In this document: positions 42,055-51,364 of the stretch, piece after piece
Position numbering within the stretch: the first letter of the stretch is position 1
How the letters are laid out: each line of letters opens with the position of its first letter
Translations under genes and position numbers: made by a program
The notes under the pieces: generated by a model
Told to the model about the DNA's origin: nothing
Database searches by the model: none
The model's input: only the letters and a program-made list of their open reading frames with translations
Assembly: GCF_009834785.1 (NCBI RefSeq)
Contig: NZ_WUYX01000069.1
Coordinates: 62,001-126,000, forward strand
Length of the DNA stretch: 64,000 bases
Origin: Natronorubrum halalkaliphilum
GTDB taxonomy: Archaea; Halobacteriota; Halobacteria; Halobacteriales; Natrialbaceae
Reading direction: 5' to 3'

Positions 42055-42100
42055 GAGGTCCGCAACCGGGAAGCCAACAATTCAAATCCCGGACCTCCGA
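42055..42100. other. Inverted repeat with a tRNA 3'-end-like segment
   Basis: GAGGTCCG (42055-42062) pairs with CGGACCTC (42090-42097). The right side reads TTCAAATCCCGGACCTCCG, which looks like the T-loop, T-stem and acceptor 3' strand of a tRNA, and shares TTCAAATCCCGG with tRNA-Gly. No matching 5' half is present, so this is at most a tRNA fragment. Lies directly upstream of fen. Confidence 0.3.
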
Positions 42101-42111
42101 AGGAGTCGGTA

Positions 42112-43089
42112 ATGGGAAACGCTGCACTACGCGATATCGCCGCCATCGAGGAGATTCCCTTCGACGATATCGAGGGCGTCGTCGCCGTCGACGCGCACAA
42201 CTGGCTGTACCGATATCTGACCACGACGGTCAAGTGGACTAACAGCGGGAAGTACACCACGAGCGACGGCACGGAGGTCGCCAACCTCATCGGCATCGTC
42301 CAGGGCCTGCCCAAGTTCTTCGAGAACGACGTCGTTCCGGTGATGGTCTTCGACGGCGGCCCCTCCGAACTCAAAGACGACGAGATCCAATCCCGTCGGG
42401 AGCAACGCGAGACCTACGAGGAGCAACTCGAGGTCGCCCGCGAGGAAGGCGACGAGGTTGCGATCGCGCAACTCGAGTCCAGAACCCAGCGACTGACGCC
42501 GACGATCCAGGAGACCAGCCGGGAGCTGCTGCGGTTGCTGGACGTGCCGATCGTCGAGGCACCCGCCGAGGGCGAGGCGCAAGCGGCTCACATGGCCCGC
42601 CGGGGCGATGCCGACTATGTCGGCTCGGAGGACTACGACGCGCTCCTCTTCGGCGCGCCGCTGACGCTGCGCCAACTGACGAGCAAGGGCAATCCAGAAC
42701 TGATGGATCTCGAGGCCACGCTCGACCGTCACGACCTCACGCTGGAACAGCTGATCGACGCGGCGATCCTCATCGGGACGGACTTCAACGACGGCGTGAC
42801 CGGGATCGGCCCCAAGACCGCGCTTTCGGAGATCGCCGAACACGGGGACCTCTGGAGCGTCCTCGAGGCGCGGGGCGATACCATCGAGTACGGCGACCGC
42901 GTGCGACAGCTGTTCCGCGACCCGAACGTGACCGACGACTACGAGTTCGACGCGTCGCTGGACCCCGATCTCGTGGCCGCGAAGGCGTACGTCACCGACG
43001 AGTGGGCGGTCGACGCGGACGAGGTTGCACGCGGCTTCGAGCGGATCGAAGAGAGCGCGACGCAGACGGGGCTGGATCGCTGGACCTGA
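42112..43089 (+). CDS. fen: Flap endonuclease 1
   Basis: Structure-specific nuclease that removes 5' flaps in Okazaki maturation and repair. The 325-aa protein starts [20 protein letters not shown]; the N-domain has [11 protein letters not shown] and [14 protein letters not shown], the I-domain has [15 protein letters not shown] and [20 protein letters not shown] with metal-binding acids, and the H3TH is [20 protein letters not shown]. The C-terminal [11 protein letters not shown] is the PCNA-binding (PIP) box. Complete. Confidence 0.95.
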   Translation: MGNAALRDIAAIEEIPFDDIEGVVAVDAHNWLYRYLTTTVKWTNSGKYTTSDGTEVANLIGIVQGLPKFFENDVVPVMVFDGGPSELKDDEIQSRREQRETYEEQLEVAREEGDEVAIAQLESRTQRLTPTIQETSRELLRLLDVPIVEAPAEGEAQAAHMARRGDADYVGSEDYDALLFGAPLTLRQLTSKGNPELMDLEATLDRHDLTLEQLIDAAILIGTDFNDGVTGIGPKTALSEIAEHGDLWSVLEARGDTIEYGDRVRQLFRDPNVTDDYEFDASLDPDLVAAKAYVTDEWAVDADEVARGFERIEESATQTGLDRWT

Positions 43090-43207
43090 CGCCGCGGCGA
43101 TTGAGGTCCGCTCTCCATCATTCTCTCATCGCCGGAGTCGAGGACTCGAGGACTCGAGAGTAAGACAACGGAAAACGACGACAGGGAGGGAGAGGACTGG
43201 GCGTCCG

Positions 43208-43294
43208 TCAAAGCAACCAGAGGCCGATTACCGCTACCAGTATCGCCGCGCCGACGAGCGGTTTCAAGAGAATTTCTGCTGTCCGACTCATCAT
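43208..43294 (-). CDS. Tiny single-pass membrane protein (28 aa)
   Basis: An ORF of 28 codons starting with two consecutive ATGs: MMSRTAEILLKPLVG followed by AAILVAVIGLWLL, then TGA. One membrane helix with a positively charged N-terminus. Codon choice is haloarchaeal (GTC, GGC, GCG, CTC). It lies in the 260-bp gap between fen and the oxidoreductase gene. Below ordinary gene-calling length, so undetected by most pipelines; function unknown. Confidence 0.5.
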   Translation of the reverse strand: MMSRTAEILLKPLVGAAILVAVIGLWLL

Positions 43295-43348
43295 CGACGC
43301 CTTCGGTTTCACAGCGCTAATTAATTCGGACAGTTGCCTCCGACAGGC

Positions 43349-44500
43349 TCACTGAGACCGGTTCGACGCGAACTCCCGAGAGACGCGTTCGGCGGCGTTG
43401 CGAACCGCCCCGACCGACGAGAGGTAGCCGACGCCGACGGTCGACTTCAACGCTTTCGCGGCCCGACCGGTCAGGACCGCCGGCCCGACCTGCGCCACCG
43501 CGTCGTCGCCGACGCTGACCAGCCACCCCGGCGACTCGAAGGTAAACGACTCGAGGTGGGGATCGAAGGGGTCGGCACCGTCGCGTTCGGCCTCGACGAG
43601 TCGGCCGATGTTCTCGGCGACCGTCCGCGCTTCGCGAACCGCCGACTGCGCACTCGGCGGCACCGCGTCGCCGGTGGCGTCGACGACGCGTGCGGCGTCG
43701 CCGAGCGCGAACGCGCGGTCGTCGAGGCGCAGGTCGCTCTTGACCGAGGGCCGGTCGCCGTCGAACGCGTCCGGGCCGCGGATCCCGCCGGTCCAGACGA
43801 ACTGCTCGTACGGTAGCCGTTCGCCCGACTCGAGGTGGATGTGGGTCTCGTCGGCCGCCGTCACGGCCGTCCCCGTCCGAACGTCGACGCCGGCGTCTTC
43901 GAGCGCGCGCTCGACCGCCCGCTGGAAGTTCTCCGGGAACCCCGGCGCGACCGCCTCGAGTTGCTCGAGGATCGTGATCGTAGCCGCGCCTCGTTCCTCG
44001 CGGGCGAGCGCGGCGAGTTCGCCCGCGACCTGTACGCCCGAGAGGCCGGCCCCGCCGACGACGATCCGCCCGTTCTCACCTCGAGACTGACACACCTCGA
44101 GCGCTCGCGACCGAATTTTGCGAGCGTGTGACAGCCGTTTGAGCGCGGTTCCGTGTTCGGGAACGCCCTCGAGGCCGTAGTAGGCGGTCCGCGCGCCGAG
44201 ACAGATCGCCGCCAGATCGTACTCGAGTTCGCCGGTCGACAGGGTGACCGTCCGTTCCTCGCGGTTGATCTCTTCGACGCGAGCGACGTGAACCGTCGCT
44301 CGATCGAGAACCTCCGGGAGCGACACCCTGATCTCGTCTGCCAGTTCCGGGCGGCGAATCACGCGGTGGAGTTCGTGCTGGACCAGGTGGTCCGGCGACT
44401 CGTCGACCACTGTGATGTCGACGTCGGGGGGTAGGTCGGACTCGAGCAAGCGCGTCAGTGTGAGACCCGCATAGCCCGCGCCGAGGACGACGACGTGCAT
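43349..44500 (-). CDS. NAD(P)/FAD-dependent oxidoreductase, NDH-2 like
   Basis: A 383-aa flavoprotein of the type II NADH dehydrogenase/sulfide-quinone reductase fold. FAD motif VVVLGAGYAGLTLTRLL at the N-terminus, second Rossmann motif IVVGGAGLSGVQVAGELAAL for NAD(P)H, and the FAD-closing motif AFALGDAARVVD with PPSAQSAVREA. The C-terminal membrane-binding amphipathic part is short. The start at 44500 was fixed by an AGTATATG box 29 nt upstream; a start 24 codons further upstream would precede that promoter. Likely transfers electrons to quinone; substrate not certain. Confidence 0.88.
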   Translation of the reverse strand: MHVVVLGAGYAGLTLTRLLESDLPPDVDITVVDESPDHLVQHELHRVIRRPELADEIRVSLPEVLDRATVHVARVEEINREERTVTLSTGELEYDLAAICLGARTAYYGLEGVPEHGTALKRLSHARKIRSRALEVCQSRGENGRIVVGGAGLSGVQVAGELAALAREERGAATITILEQLEAVAPGFPENFQRAVERALEDAGVDVRTGTAVTAADETHIHLESGERLPYEQFVWTGGIRGPDAFDGDRPSVKSDLRLDDRAFALGDAARVVDATGDAVPPSAQSAVREARTVAENIGRLVEAERDGADPFDPHLESFTFESPGWLVSVGDDAVAQVGPAVLTGRAAKALKSTVGVGYLSSVGAVRNAAERVSREFASNRSQ

Positions 44501-44612
44501 GTACGTCTCTAGTGGCTCGAGTCCCATATACTGCGAGGCAACGTCGGACTCGAACGACCACGACGTACTCATGGGGACTTAAGTCGGGCAGAAATGTACT
44601 AGCTACCCGTGT

Positions 44613-45146
44613 ATGTCGGATCATTCGACCGAAGAAAGTAGCGTGGAGGGAGTGCTCGATGACGCCCACATCGGAGATCTGGTTTCGAATCATCTCGATG
44701 AAATCGATTACAAAATCTACCGGATTCTGAACGAAGACGGCCGCATTTCGGATACTGACCTCGGTGAGCGGGTCGACCTCTCGCGAACGGCGGTTCGCCG
44801 GCGACGAAAGAAGTTGCAGGAGGAGAACATGATCAAAATCATCGGCGTGCTGGTCCTTCAGGAGGCCGAACTGAGTTACGCGGACGTCCGGGTGACGGTC
44901 AGTTCCGACGCGACGAGAGACGCCATCGACGAGTTCATCGCCTTTCTCATCGACCAGGAACTCGTCTACGAGGTCGACGAATACCTGGGCCAGTCGGACA
45001 TCCTCGTTCGGGTCTGGCACGGCTCCTTACAGGACGTCAAGACCTACGTGATCCAACTCATGCAACGCGATATCGTCGAGGACTTCGAGATAACGCCGGT
45101 TACCAAGACGCACAAAGCCTGGCACAGTGAGATCGAGGACGACTAA
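44613..45146 (+). CDS. Lrp/AsnC family transcriptional regulator
   Basis: A 177-aa protein: HTH at residues about 28-75 (DEIDYKIYRILNEDGRISDT, DLGERVDLSRTAVRRRRKKL) and a RAM/AsnC-like ligand domain after residue 85 (IKIIGVLVLQEAELSYADVR, VYEVDEYLGQSDILVRVWHG). The N-terminal about 28-aa acidic extension is unusual. A CTTAAG box about 30 nt upstream suggests leaderless transcription. Divergent from the oxidoreductase, which it may regulate. Confidence 0.88.
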   Translation: MSDHSTEESSVEGVLDDAHIGDLVSNHLDEIDYKIYRILNEDGRISDTDLGERVDLSRTAVRRRRKKLQEENMIKIIGVLVLQEAELSYADVRVTVSSDATRDAIDEFIAFLIDQELVYEVDEYLGQSDILVRVWHGSLQDVKTYVIQLMQRDIVEDFEITPVTKTHKAWHSEIEDD

Positions 45147-45418
45147 GACGATCTGGTGAAACTTCTCCCCGTTTCCCGGGGCGACTGTGAGCGGTCGTCT
45201 TGCGGTCGCGCCGGCACTGACGGACAGCAATCAGTCTACTTGGGGCAGGTCGATCTCCCGGTTTTCTATCCTCTCGTACGAGGGAGTGTCGTCGGAGGCA
45301 GTCGCTTACCTCGAGCAGTAACACAGCGGAGCGCCGGTTCGCCGGTGCGTCGAAGAACCGGGTCACCGGAACGACTGTACCGGCCGAAGCTGTCAAATAC
45401 GGTCGAACTGGCCGACAG
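45147..45418. other. Intergenic region between lrp and the dppF end
   Basis: No gene, repeat or strong promoter seen. It separates the convergent ends of the regulator and the peptide-transporter operon. Confidence 0.35.
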
Positions 45419-46462
45419 CTACATTTCCGACTCGTCTTCGTCGTGGAGGAGACAGCGACTGACGTGATCGGTGCCGACGTCGACGAGTTCGGGTTCGACT
45501 CGAGAACAGTCGTCGACGGCTCGGTGACACCGGGGGTGGAACGGACAGCCCGAGGGCGGATCGGACGGATCAGGCGTCTCGCCGCGGATCGAGATTCGCT
45601 CCGGCTTGAACGCCGCTTCCGACTCCTCGACGATCGGAATCGCCGACAGTAACTGTTCGGTGTATGGGTTCTGCGGGGCGTCGAACAGCGTCTCCGCGGG
45701 CGCTTTCTCCATGAGTTTGCCCAGGTACATTACGCCGATGCGGTCGGCGATGTTTTTCGTGAGGCTCAGATCGTGCGTGATCATGAGATACGAGAGGTCG
45801 AGTTCCGCCTGTAACTCCTCGAGGAGCGCGATCACCTTGGCCTGGACGCTCACGTCCAGCGCGCTCGTCGGTTCGTCGAGAACGAGCAACGATGGATTCA
45901 GCGTCAACGCGCGAGCGATCGCGACCCGCTGTTTCTGGCCGCCGGAAAGCTCGTTCGGGTACCGGTACAGGAAGTCCTCCGGCAGATCGACGCGCTCGAG
46001 CAGTTCCGCGACGCGTTCTCGCCGCTCGGCTTTCGTGCCGATATCGTGGACGACCAGCGGTTCGGCGACGATGTCTTTGATCCGCTTTCGCGGATTCAAC
46101 GACGAGGTCGGATCCTGATAGACGACCTGAATCTCGCGTCGGACCGGCTTGAGGTCCCGCTCGGACAGCGCCGAAATATCCCGTCCGTCGAACCTGATCG
46201 ATCCGCCGGTCGGCGCGTGAAGCCGAGCGATCGTCTTCCCGAGTGTCGTTTTACCACAGCCGGACTCGCCGACGATGGCGAACGTTTCCCCGCGTCTGAC
46301 GTCGAAGGAGACGCCGTCTACGGCCTTCACTTCGCCGATCTGTTTCTTGAGCAGTCCGCCCGTGATCGGGTAGTACTTCTCGAGATCCCGAACTTGAAGA
46401 AGCGGTTCGTCGGTGTCGTCGATGCTATCGGTTTCATCGGCTCTGGTGTGGTCGCTACTCAT
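45419..46462 (-). CDS. dppF: Peptide/nickel-type ABC transporter ATP-binding protein DppF/OppF
   Basis: A 347-aa ATPase: Walker [18 protein letters not shown]-loop [16 protein letters not shown], signature [17 protein letters not shown], Walker [16 protein letters not shown]-loop MITHDLS. The C-terminal family-specific segment [15 protein letters not shown] is present. Last gene of the SBP-dppBCDF operon; its ATG overlaps the dppD stop by 8 bp. The ATG at 46462 was chosen over one 21 codons upstream lying inside dppD. Confidence 0.94.
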   Translation of the reverse strand: MSSDHTRADETDSIDDTDEPLLQVRDLEKYYPITGGLLKKQIGEVKAVDGVSFDVRRGETFAIVGESGCGKTTLGKTIARLHAPTGGSIRFDGRDISALSERDLKPVRREIQVVYQDPTSSLNPRKRIKDIVAEPLVVHDIGTKAERRERVAELLERVDLPEDFLYRYPNELSGGQKQRVAIARALTLNPSLLVLDEPTSALDVSVQAKVIALLEELQAELDLSYLMITHDLSLTKNIADRIGVMYLGKLMEKAPAETLFDAPQNPYTEQLLSAIPIVEESEAAFKPERISIRGETPDPSDPPSGCPFHPRCHRAVDDCSRVEPELVDVGTDHVSRCLLHDEDESEM

Positions 46463-47663
46463 CGGTATCCTCCGCGCTTCGAGGCGTCTGTGCGTCGATC
46501 GAAGCCGTTGTTCCGGCACTCTCACCCTTCACGCTCGACCGGTCCTGGGCCGGTTCCGAGGTCGGTCGATCCTCGAACGCGGCCCCGCTGTCGAACTCGA
46601 TCTCCTCGGCCGCGATTTCCGCCGCTTCCGCTCGGGACAGACCGTCCTCGTAGAGGTGGCAGGCGACTTCCTGGCCCGACGACAGTTCGTACCGCGGCGG
46701 TCGTTCGACGTCGCACGTGCCGGACATAGCGGCCGGACAGCGCGGGTGGAATCGACAGCCCGACGGCGGATCGGTGTAGTCCGGGAGGAGCCCCTCGATG
46801 CCGTCGCGATCGAACTCGGTGAGCTTCGGCACGCTGTCGACCAGCCCCCGGCTGTAAGGGTGTAAGGGTTCGTCGAGGATCTCGTCTCGAGTGCCGACCT
46901 CGGCGATCTCACCGGCGTACATGACGTAGATCCGGTCGGCGATCCGACGGGCGACGCCGAGGTTGTGCGTGATGTACAGCATCGAGAGGTTCTCGCGTTC
47001 GATCTGTTCGGTCAGCAGGTCGAGGATCTGATCCTGGACGGTGACGTCGAGCGCCGTCGTCGGCTCGTCCGCGATGAGGAATTCGGGTTCGCCGAGCATC
47101 GCCATCGCGATCAGGACCCGCTGGCGCATCCCGCCGGAGAGCTCGATCGGATACCGATCGAGAACGCCTTCCGGATCCGGAATCTGGAGCTGATCGAGCA
47201 GTTCGACGCTTCGATCGCGCATCTCCGCCTCGTCTGCGTCGCGTCGGCCGAGCACGTTGCGAACGATCTCGAGCCAGCCGACGTTCGTTTTGCCCTGGTA
47301 GGTCAGGACGTCGCGCATCATCTCGCCGACGGTAAACACCGGCGAGAGACTCGTCATCGGATCCTGGAAGATCATCCCCATCGACTCGCTTTTGACCCGT
47401 TCGTGGGCTGTCTGATCGCCGAGGAGTTCCTCACCCTTGTAGTAGAGTTCGCCGTCGACGATCTCACCGGGTGGCTGGGGGAGCATCCCCATGATCGTTT
47501 CCGCCGTGACGCTCTTGCCGCAGCCGGATTCGCCGACGATGGCGACGGTTTCGCCCTCGTCGACGGTGATATCGACGTCGTTGATGACGCGAGCGCGGCC
47601 GTCGAACGTGTCGAAGTGAACTTCGAGGTCACGAAGTTCGAGGATCGGATCGGTCCTACTCAT
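46455..47663 (-). CDS. dppD: Peptide/nickel-type ABC transporter ATP-binding protein DppD/OppD
   Basis: A 402-aa ATPase: Walker [18 protein letters not shown]-loop MIFQDPMTSLSPVFTV, signature IELSGGMRQRVLIAMAM, Walker B FLIADEPTTALDVT, then the oligopeptide-family motif GCRFHPRCPAAMSGTC. A 60-residue Ser/Thr/Glu C-terminal extension is present. Between dppC and dppF on the minus strand. Confidence 0.94.
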   Translation of the reverse strand: MSRTDPILELRDLEVHFDTFDGRARVINDVDITVDEGETVAIVGESGCGKSVTAETIMGMLPQPPGEIVDGELYYKGEELLGDQTAHERVKSESMGMIFQDPMTSLSPVFTVGEMMRDVLTYQGKTNVGWLEIVRNVLGRRDADEAEMRDRSVELLDQLQIPDPEGVLDRYPIELSGGMRQRVLIAMAMLGEPEFLIADEPTTALDVTVQDQILDLLTEQIERENLSMLYITHNLGVARRIADRIYVMYAGEIAEVGTRDEILDEPLHPYSRGLVDSVPKLTEFDRDGIEGLLPDYTDPPSGCRFHPRCPAAMSGTCDVERPPRYELSSGQEVACHLYEDGLSRAEAAEIAAEEIEFDSGAAFEDRPTSEPAQDRSSVKGESAGTTASIDAQTPRSAEDTDE

Positions 47664-47664
47664 C

Positions 47665-48570
47665 TTAGTCTACCTCCACGTCGAGGACGTCGCGGAGCCC
47701 GTCGCCGAGCAGGTTGAACCCGAGAACGGCGATGAAGATCGCCACGCCGGGGAACGTCGAGTACCACCACTGTGCGGGGAGGTATGCGCGTCCCTCGGCG
47801 ATCATCGTCCCCCACTCGGGCGTGGGCGGTTGGGCGCCGAGTCCGAGGAAGCCGAGGCTGGCTCCGATCAGGATGGCGTAGCCCATGTCGAGGCTGAACT
47901 TGACCGTGATCGGTGCCAACACGTTGGGGAGAATCTCTCGGAACATGATTCGAATTCGACTCGCGCCGATGCCGCGGCTGGCTTCGACGAACTGCTCTTC
48001 GCGGACCGAGATCACTTCGCCGTAGACCAGCCTGGCGTACCACGGCCACCAGACGACGGCGATGGCGATCATCGCGTTTCGCAGGCTCGGCTGGAGCGGT
48101 ACCGCCACCGCGAGCGCGAGCACGAGCGGCGGGACCGACAGGAAGATATCGGTGATTCGCATGAGCACCTGTCCGGTGAATCCGCCGACGTACCCGGCGA
48201 CGAGGCCGACCGGAACGCCGATCCCGATCGCGAAGGTGAGGACGAACAATCCGAGCGCGAGCGAGTACCGCGTGCCGAATATCACCCGCGAGAGGATGTC
48301 CCGCCCGGCCTGGTCCGTCCCGAACGGATGCGCGAGGCTCGGTTCGGCGAACCGGTTCGCGAAATCGACCGCGGGTTCGCCCATGTAGCCGGCGTCTTGG
48401 GGATGGCGAGCGATGTACGGAGCGAAGATAGCGATGAAGACGAGTCCGACGATGATTCCGAGTCCCACCAGCGACAGCGGGTTCTGCCGGAACCGGTAGG
48501 CGATCCGTCGGGCGCTTTCTTTGCGGTTCTCCATCGACTCCGAGTGGTACCAGTTTTCGATCGCGCTCAT
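47665..48570 (-). CDS. dppC: Peptide/nickel-type ABC transporter permease DppC
   Basis: A 301-aa permease with an N-terminal cytoplasmic segment, a first helix (LVGLGIIVGLVFIAIFAPYI) and five further helices. The EAA-type coupling motif is EASRGIGASRIRIMFREILP, and GTDQAGRDILSRVIFGTRYS is a DppC hallmark. Overlaps the end of dppB by 4 bp and precedes dppD by one base. Confidence 0.94.
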   Translation of the reverse strand: MSAIENWYHSESMENRKESARRIAYRFRQNPLSLVGLGIIVGLVFIAIFAPYIARHPQDAGYMGEPAVDFANRFAEPSLAHPFGTDQAGRDILSRVIFGTRYSLALGLFVLTFAIGIGVPVGLVAGYVGGFTGQVLMRITDIFLSVPPLVLALAVAVPLQPSLRNAMIAIAVVWWPWYARLVYGEVISVREEQFVEASRGIGASRIRIMFREILPNVLAPITVKFSLDMGYAILIGASLGFLGLGAQPPTPEWGTMIAEGRAYLPAQWWYSTFPGVAIFIAVLGFNLLGDGLRDVLDVEVD

Positions 48571-49586
48571 TCGCCGTCACCTCCGTATCTGACTCGCGGA
48601 TCGAAGTAGCCGTAGAGAATGTCGACCACCAGATTCGCGACGATGAACACGATGCCGACGACCAGCGTCACGCCGACGATCGCGTTGATGTCGTTGGCCA
48701 GAATCGCGTCGACGCCGTAGCGGGCCATCCCTGGCCAGGCGAAGACGATCTCGATGAGAAACGCCGACCCGATGAGAAAGCCGTAGTCGAGCGCGATGAT
48801 CGTCAACGTCGCCGCGAACGACGACTTCAGCACGTACTTGTACGCGATGAGCTTTCCGGGAATGCCCGAGGAGTGCAACGCGTGGACGTAGTCCTTGTTC
48901 AACTCCTCGATGAAACTCGAGCGGGTCATTCTGGCGATATCGGCCATCGGCGCGAGCGCGAGCGTAAACGCTGGCAGTGCGATGTGGGCGACCGCGCTCC
49001 GGAACGCGCGGAAGTCCATCGCGATCAGGCTATCGACGAGCATCATTCCGGTCAACCGGGGCGGCGCTTCTACGCCGATTCGGCCGGTCGCCGGGAGCAG
49101 CCCCAGGTGGAACGCGAAGACCAGTTGGAGCAGGATCGCGGCCCAGAAGGCGGGCATCGACACGCCGAAGAACGCAAACAGTCGGCTGGCGTTGTCCTCG
49201 GCCTCGTCCTTGTTTCGGCCGGCGATAATGCCGAGCGGAACACCGATCGCGATGGCGATCAGCATCCCGACCGTGATCAGCTCGAACGTCGCCGGGAAGA
49301 AGTAAACGAGATCCGCCGCGACGTTCCGGTTCGTAATGAGCGAGATCCCCATATCGCCTTGCAACAACCCGGCCATGTAATCGAAATACTGAACGACGAC
49401 TGGATCGTCGAGTCCCATCTCGTCTCGGAGCGATTGAACGGCTTCGTCCGTCGCCCGCGGGCCGAGCGCGAGCCGTGCCGGATCACCGGGAAGCACACGG
49501 GCGAGCGTGAAGATGAGAATCGAGAGCCCGATGAAAACGGGAATGCCGGCTAGCGTCCGTCGTATCACGTAGCTTTTGAAGCCCAT
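48567..49586 (-). CDS. dppB: Peptide/nickel-type ABC transporter permease DppB
   Basis: A 339-aa permease starting with the typical IRRTLAGIPVFIGLSILIFT and VLPGDPARLALGP; the periplasmic segment DPVVVQYFDYMAGLLQGDMG and EAA motif VHALHSSGIPGKLIAYKYVL follow. Six predicted helices. Starts 42 bp after the binding-protein gene on the minus strand. Confidence 0.94.
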   Translation of the reverse strand: MGFKSYVIRRTLAGIPVFIGLSILIFTLARVLPGDPARLALGPRATDEAVQSLRDEMGLDDPVVVQYFDYMAGLLQGDMGISLITNRNVAADLVYFFPATFELITVGMLIAIAIGVPLGIIAGRNKDEAEDNASRLFAFFGVSMPAFWAAILLQLVFAFHLGLLPATGRIGVEAPPRLTGMMLVDSLIAMDFRAFRSAVAHIALPAFTLALAPMADIARMTRSSFIEELNKDYVHALHSSGIPGKLIAYKYVLKSSFAATLTIIALDYGFLIGSAFLIEIVFAWPGMARYGVDAILANDINAIVGVTLVVGIVFIVANLVVDILYGYFDPRVRYGGDGE

Positions 49587-49627
49587 ATAGTGTTAATCGT
49601 AATCGTAATATCGCGCGAGACGTGCGA

Positions 49628-51241
49628 TCAGCGATCTTCGTAGAGGCGCCAGAACGCCTTCGAGTACCCGACGAGACCGTTATCGACGTAGCCGCCGACG
49701 CGTTCGTTGACCCCGTACAGCTCCGCCTCGTTGACGACGAACAGCGCCGGTGCGTCGTCGGCGATGATCTCCTGTACCTCCTCGTAGTACTCGGTTCGCT
49801 GGTCAACGTCGATCTCGGTTCGGGCGTCGTCCAGTAACTGATCGACCTCCTCGTTCTCGTACCAGGCCGGACTCTCCCAACTGCCGTGGGAATCCGAGTG
49901 CCACGCGGGGTAGAGGAACGTGTCCGGGTCAACGTAGGAAAACGAGAGGTAGATGGCGTGCATGTCCGAGGTCGTGTCCTGGCTCGTTACCATATCCGTG
50001 ATGCGAGTCCACGGCGCCCCCTCGAGTTCGAGATCGATGCCCAGTTCGTTGAGGTTCGTCTGCAGCAACAGCCCGATATTCTCGGTGACCGTCAGGCCGG
50101 TCACGTAGGTGTAGGTGAGTTCGATGTCTTCGGCGTCGTAATCGGACTCGTCGAGGTACTCCTGAGCGCGCTCGAGGTCCTGTTCGTACTGGATCACGTC
50201 GTCGTTGTGCCCCCACATCTCCGAGGGGAGCGGCCCCTGCATCTGGTCGGCGTTCCCGAGCAGGATGTCGTCGACGATCTGCTGGTAGTCGACGGCGTAG
50301 GAGATGGCCCTGCGGACGTTGACGTCGTCCAGCGGCTCGCGCTGGGTGTGCATGAAGACGTACAGCGGCGAGAACGTGACCTCGTCGCTGACGAACACGT
50401 GATCGAGGTCGGCCAGTTCCTGGTAGGATTCAACGGACAGCCACTCGTCGGTGATGTCCGCGGACTCGTCACCCATCATCCCCGTGACCGTCCCTTCTTC
50501 GGGAACGATCTCGAGGACGACTTCGTCGAAGAGGTCGTCGCTGGGCCAGTCGCCCCACCAGTCCTCGGAACGCTGCAGGACGAGTCGTTCTTCGCGCTCG
50601 TGTTCGACGAGTTCGTAGGGGCCGCTGCCGGCGTCGTTCTGTTCGAGCCAGTCCTCGTCGTTGGCGTCGATCTCCGATTCGTTGACGATCGGCATGTAGG
50701 GCAGCGTAAAGAGGAACGGTGCGAACGTCCGTTCGGTTTCGATTTCGACGGTGGTTTCGTCCGCGGCGGTGACGCTGTCGGGTCCGATCGTATCCGCCCA
50801 CATCCAGGAGAGTCCGTCCTGTAGCTCGAGCATCCGTTCGAACGAGTAAACGACGTCGTCGGCGGTCACGGGATCGCCGTTGTGGAACGTCGCGTCGTCG
50901 CGCAGGAAGAACTCGTAGGTCTGGTCGTCGTCGCCCACCTCCCAGTCTTCCGCAAGCCCCGGTGCAAGTTCCGGCGGCGATTCGTCGGTGTAGTTGAGCA
51001 ACGAATCGTAGACGTTGACGGTGTAAATGTTCTCGAAGTTATCCGACGCTCGCATCGGATCGATCGTCGACGGGGAAATCGTCGTTGCGTACACGAGCGA
51101 CTCGTCTTCGTCGGTCTCTTCGGGCTCCTCGCCCGCACAGCCTGCGAGTACGGTGGTCAGTCCGCCGGCGCCGACACACTGCAGCAGCCGTCGCCGTCCG
51201 ATCTGGTGTGGAGTTACGTGGTCTTTGCCATCGAGACTCAT
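49628..51241 (-). CDS. dppA: Family-5 peptide-type solute-binding lipoprotein (ordinary domain order)
   Basis: A 537-aa Tat-exported lipoprotein (signal GRRRLLQCVGAGGLTTVLAG, then Cys). Ordinary family-5 order: ISPSTIDPMRASDNFENIYT, LRDDATFHNGDPVTADDVVY, VRRAISYAVDYQQIVDDILL, then DIELTYTYVTGLTVTEN, DPDTFLYPAWHS, VDQLLDDART and EEVQEIIADDAPALFVVNEA at the C-terminus. First gene of the transporter operon. The start at 51241 fits a TATA-like GGTATATTAC about 28 nt upstream. Ligand probably a peptide or ring amide relevant to the adjoining hydantoinase genes (inference). Confidence 0.92.
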   Translation of the reverse strand: MSLDGKDHVTPHQIGRRRLLQCVGAGGLTTVLAGCAGEEPEETDEDESLVYATTISPSTIDPMRASDNFENIYTVNVYDSLLNYTDESPPELAPGLAEDWEVGDDDQTYEFFLRDDATFHNGDPVTADDVVYSFERMLELQDGLSWMWADTIGPDSVTAADETTVEIETERTFAPFLFTLPYMPIVNESEIDANDEDWLEQNDAGSGPYELVEHEREERLVLQRSEDWWGDWPSDDLFDEVVLEIVPEEGTVTGMMGDESADITDEWLSVESYQELADLDHVFVSDEVTFSPLYVFMHTQREPLDDVNVRRAISYAVDYQQIVDDILLGNADQMQGPLPSEMWGHNDDVIQYEQDLERAQEYLDESDYDAEDIELTYTYVTGLTVTENIGLLLQTNLNELGIDLELEGAPWTRITDMVTSQDTTSDMHAIYLSFSYVDPDTFLYPAWHSDSHGSWESPAWYENEEVDQLLDDARTEIDVDQRTEYYEEVQEIIADDAPALFVVNEAELYGVNERVGGYVDNGLVGYSKAFWRLYEDR

Positions 51242-51263
51242 GGTATGGGTACCCGAGGCAAGA

Positions 51264-51273
51264 GTAATATACC
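51264..51273 (-). promoter_or_regulatory. TATA box of the binding-protein/dpp operon
   Basis: On the minus strand GGTATATTAC ends about 22 nt before the ATG at 51241, giving the dppABCDF genes their own promoter downstream of the hyuAB-racemase genes. A second AT-rich GTATATATTC at 51317-51326 could be an alternative. Confidence 0.5.
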
Positions 51274-51364
51274 TTTCGCATGATGTCATCTTCTGTGCCC
51301 GAATTGGCTCCTTATAGAATATATACTCCACAAAACGTGAACAAATTAGTTCGAAACGTGATTA

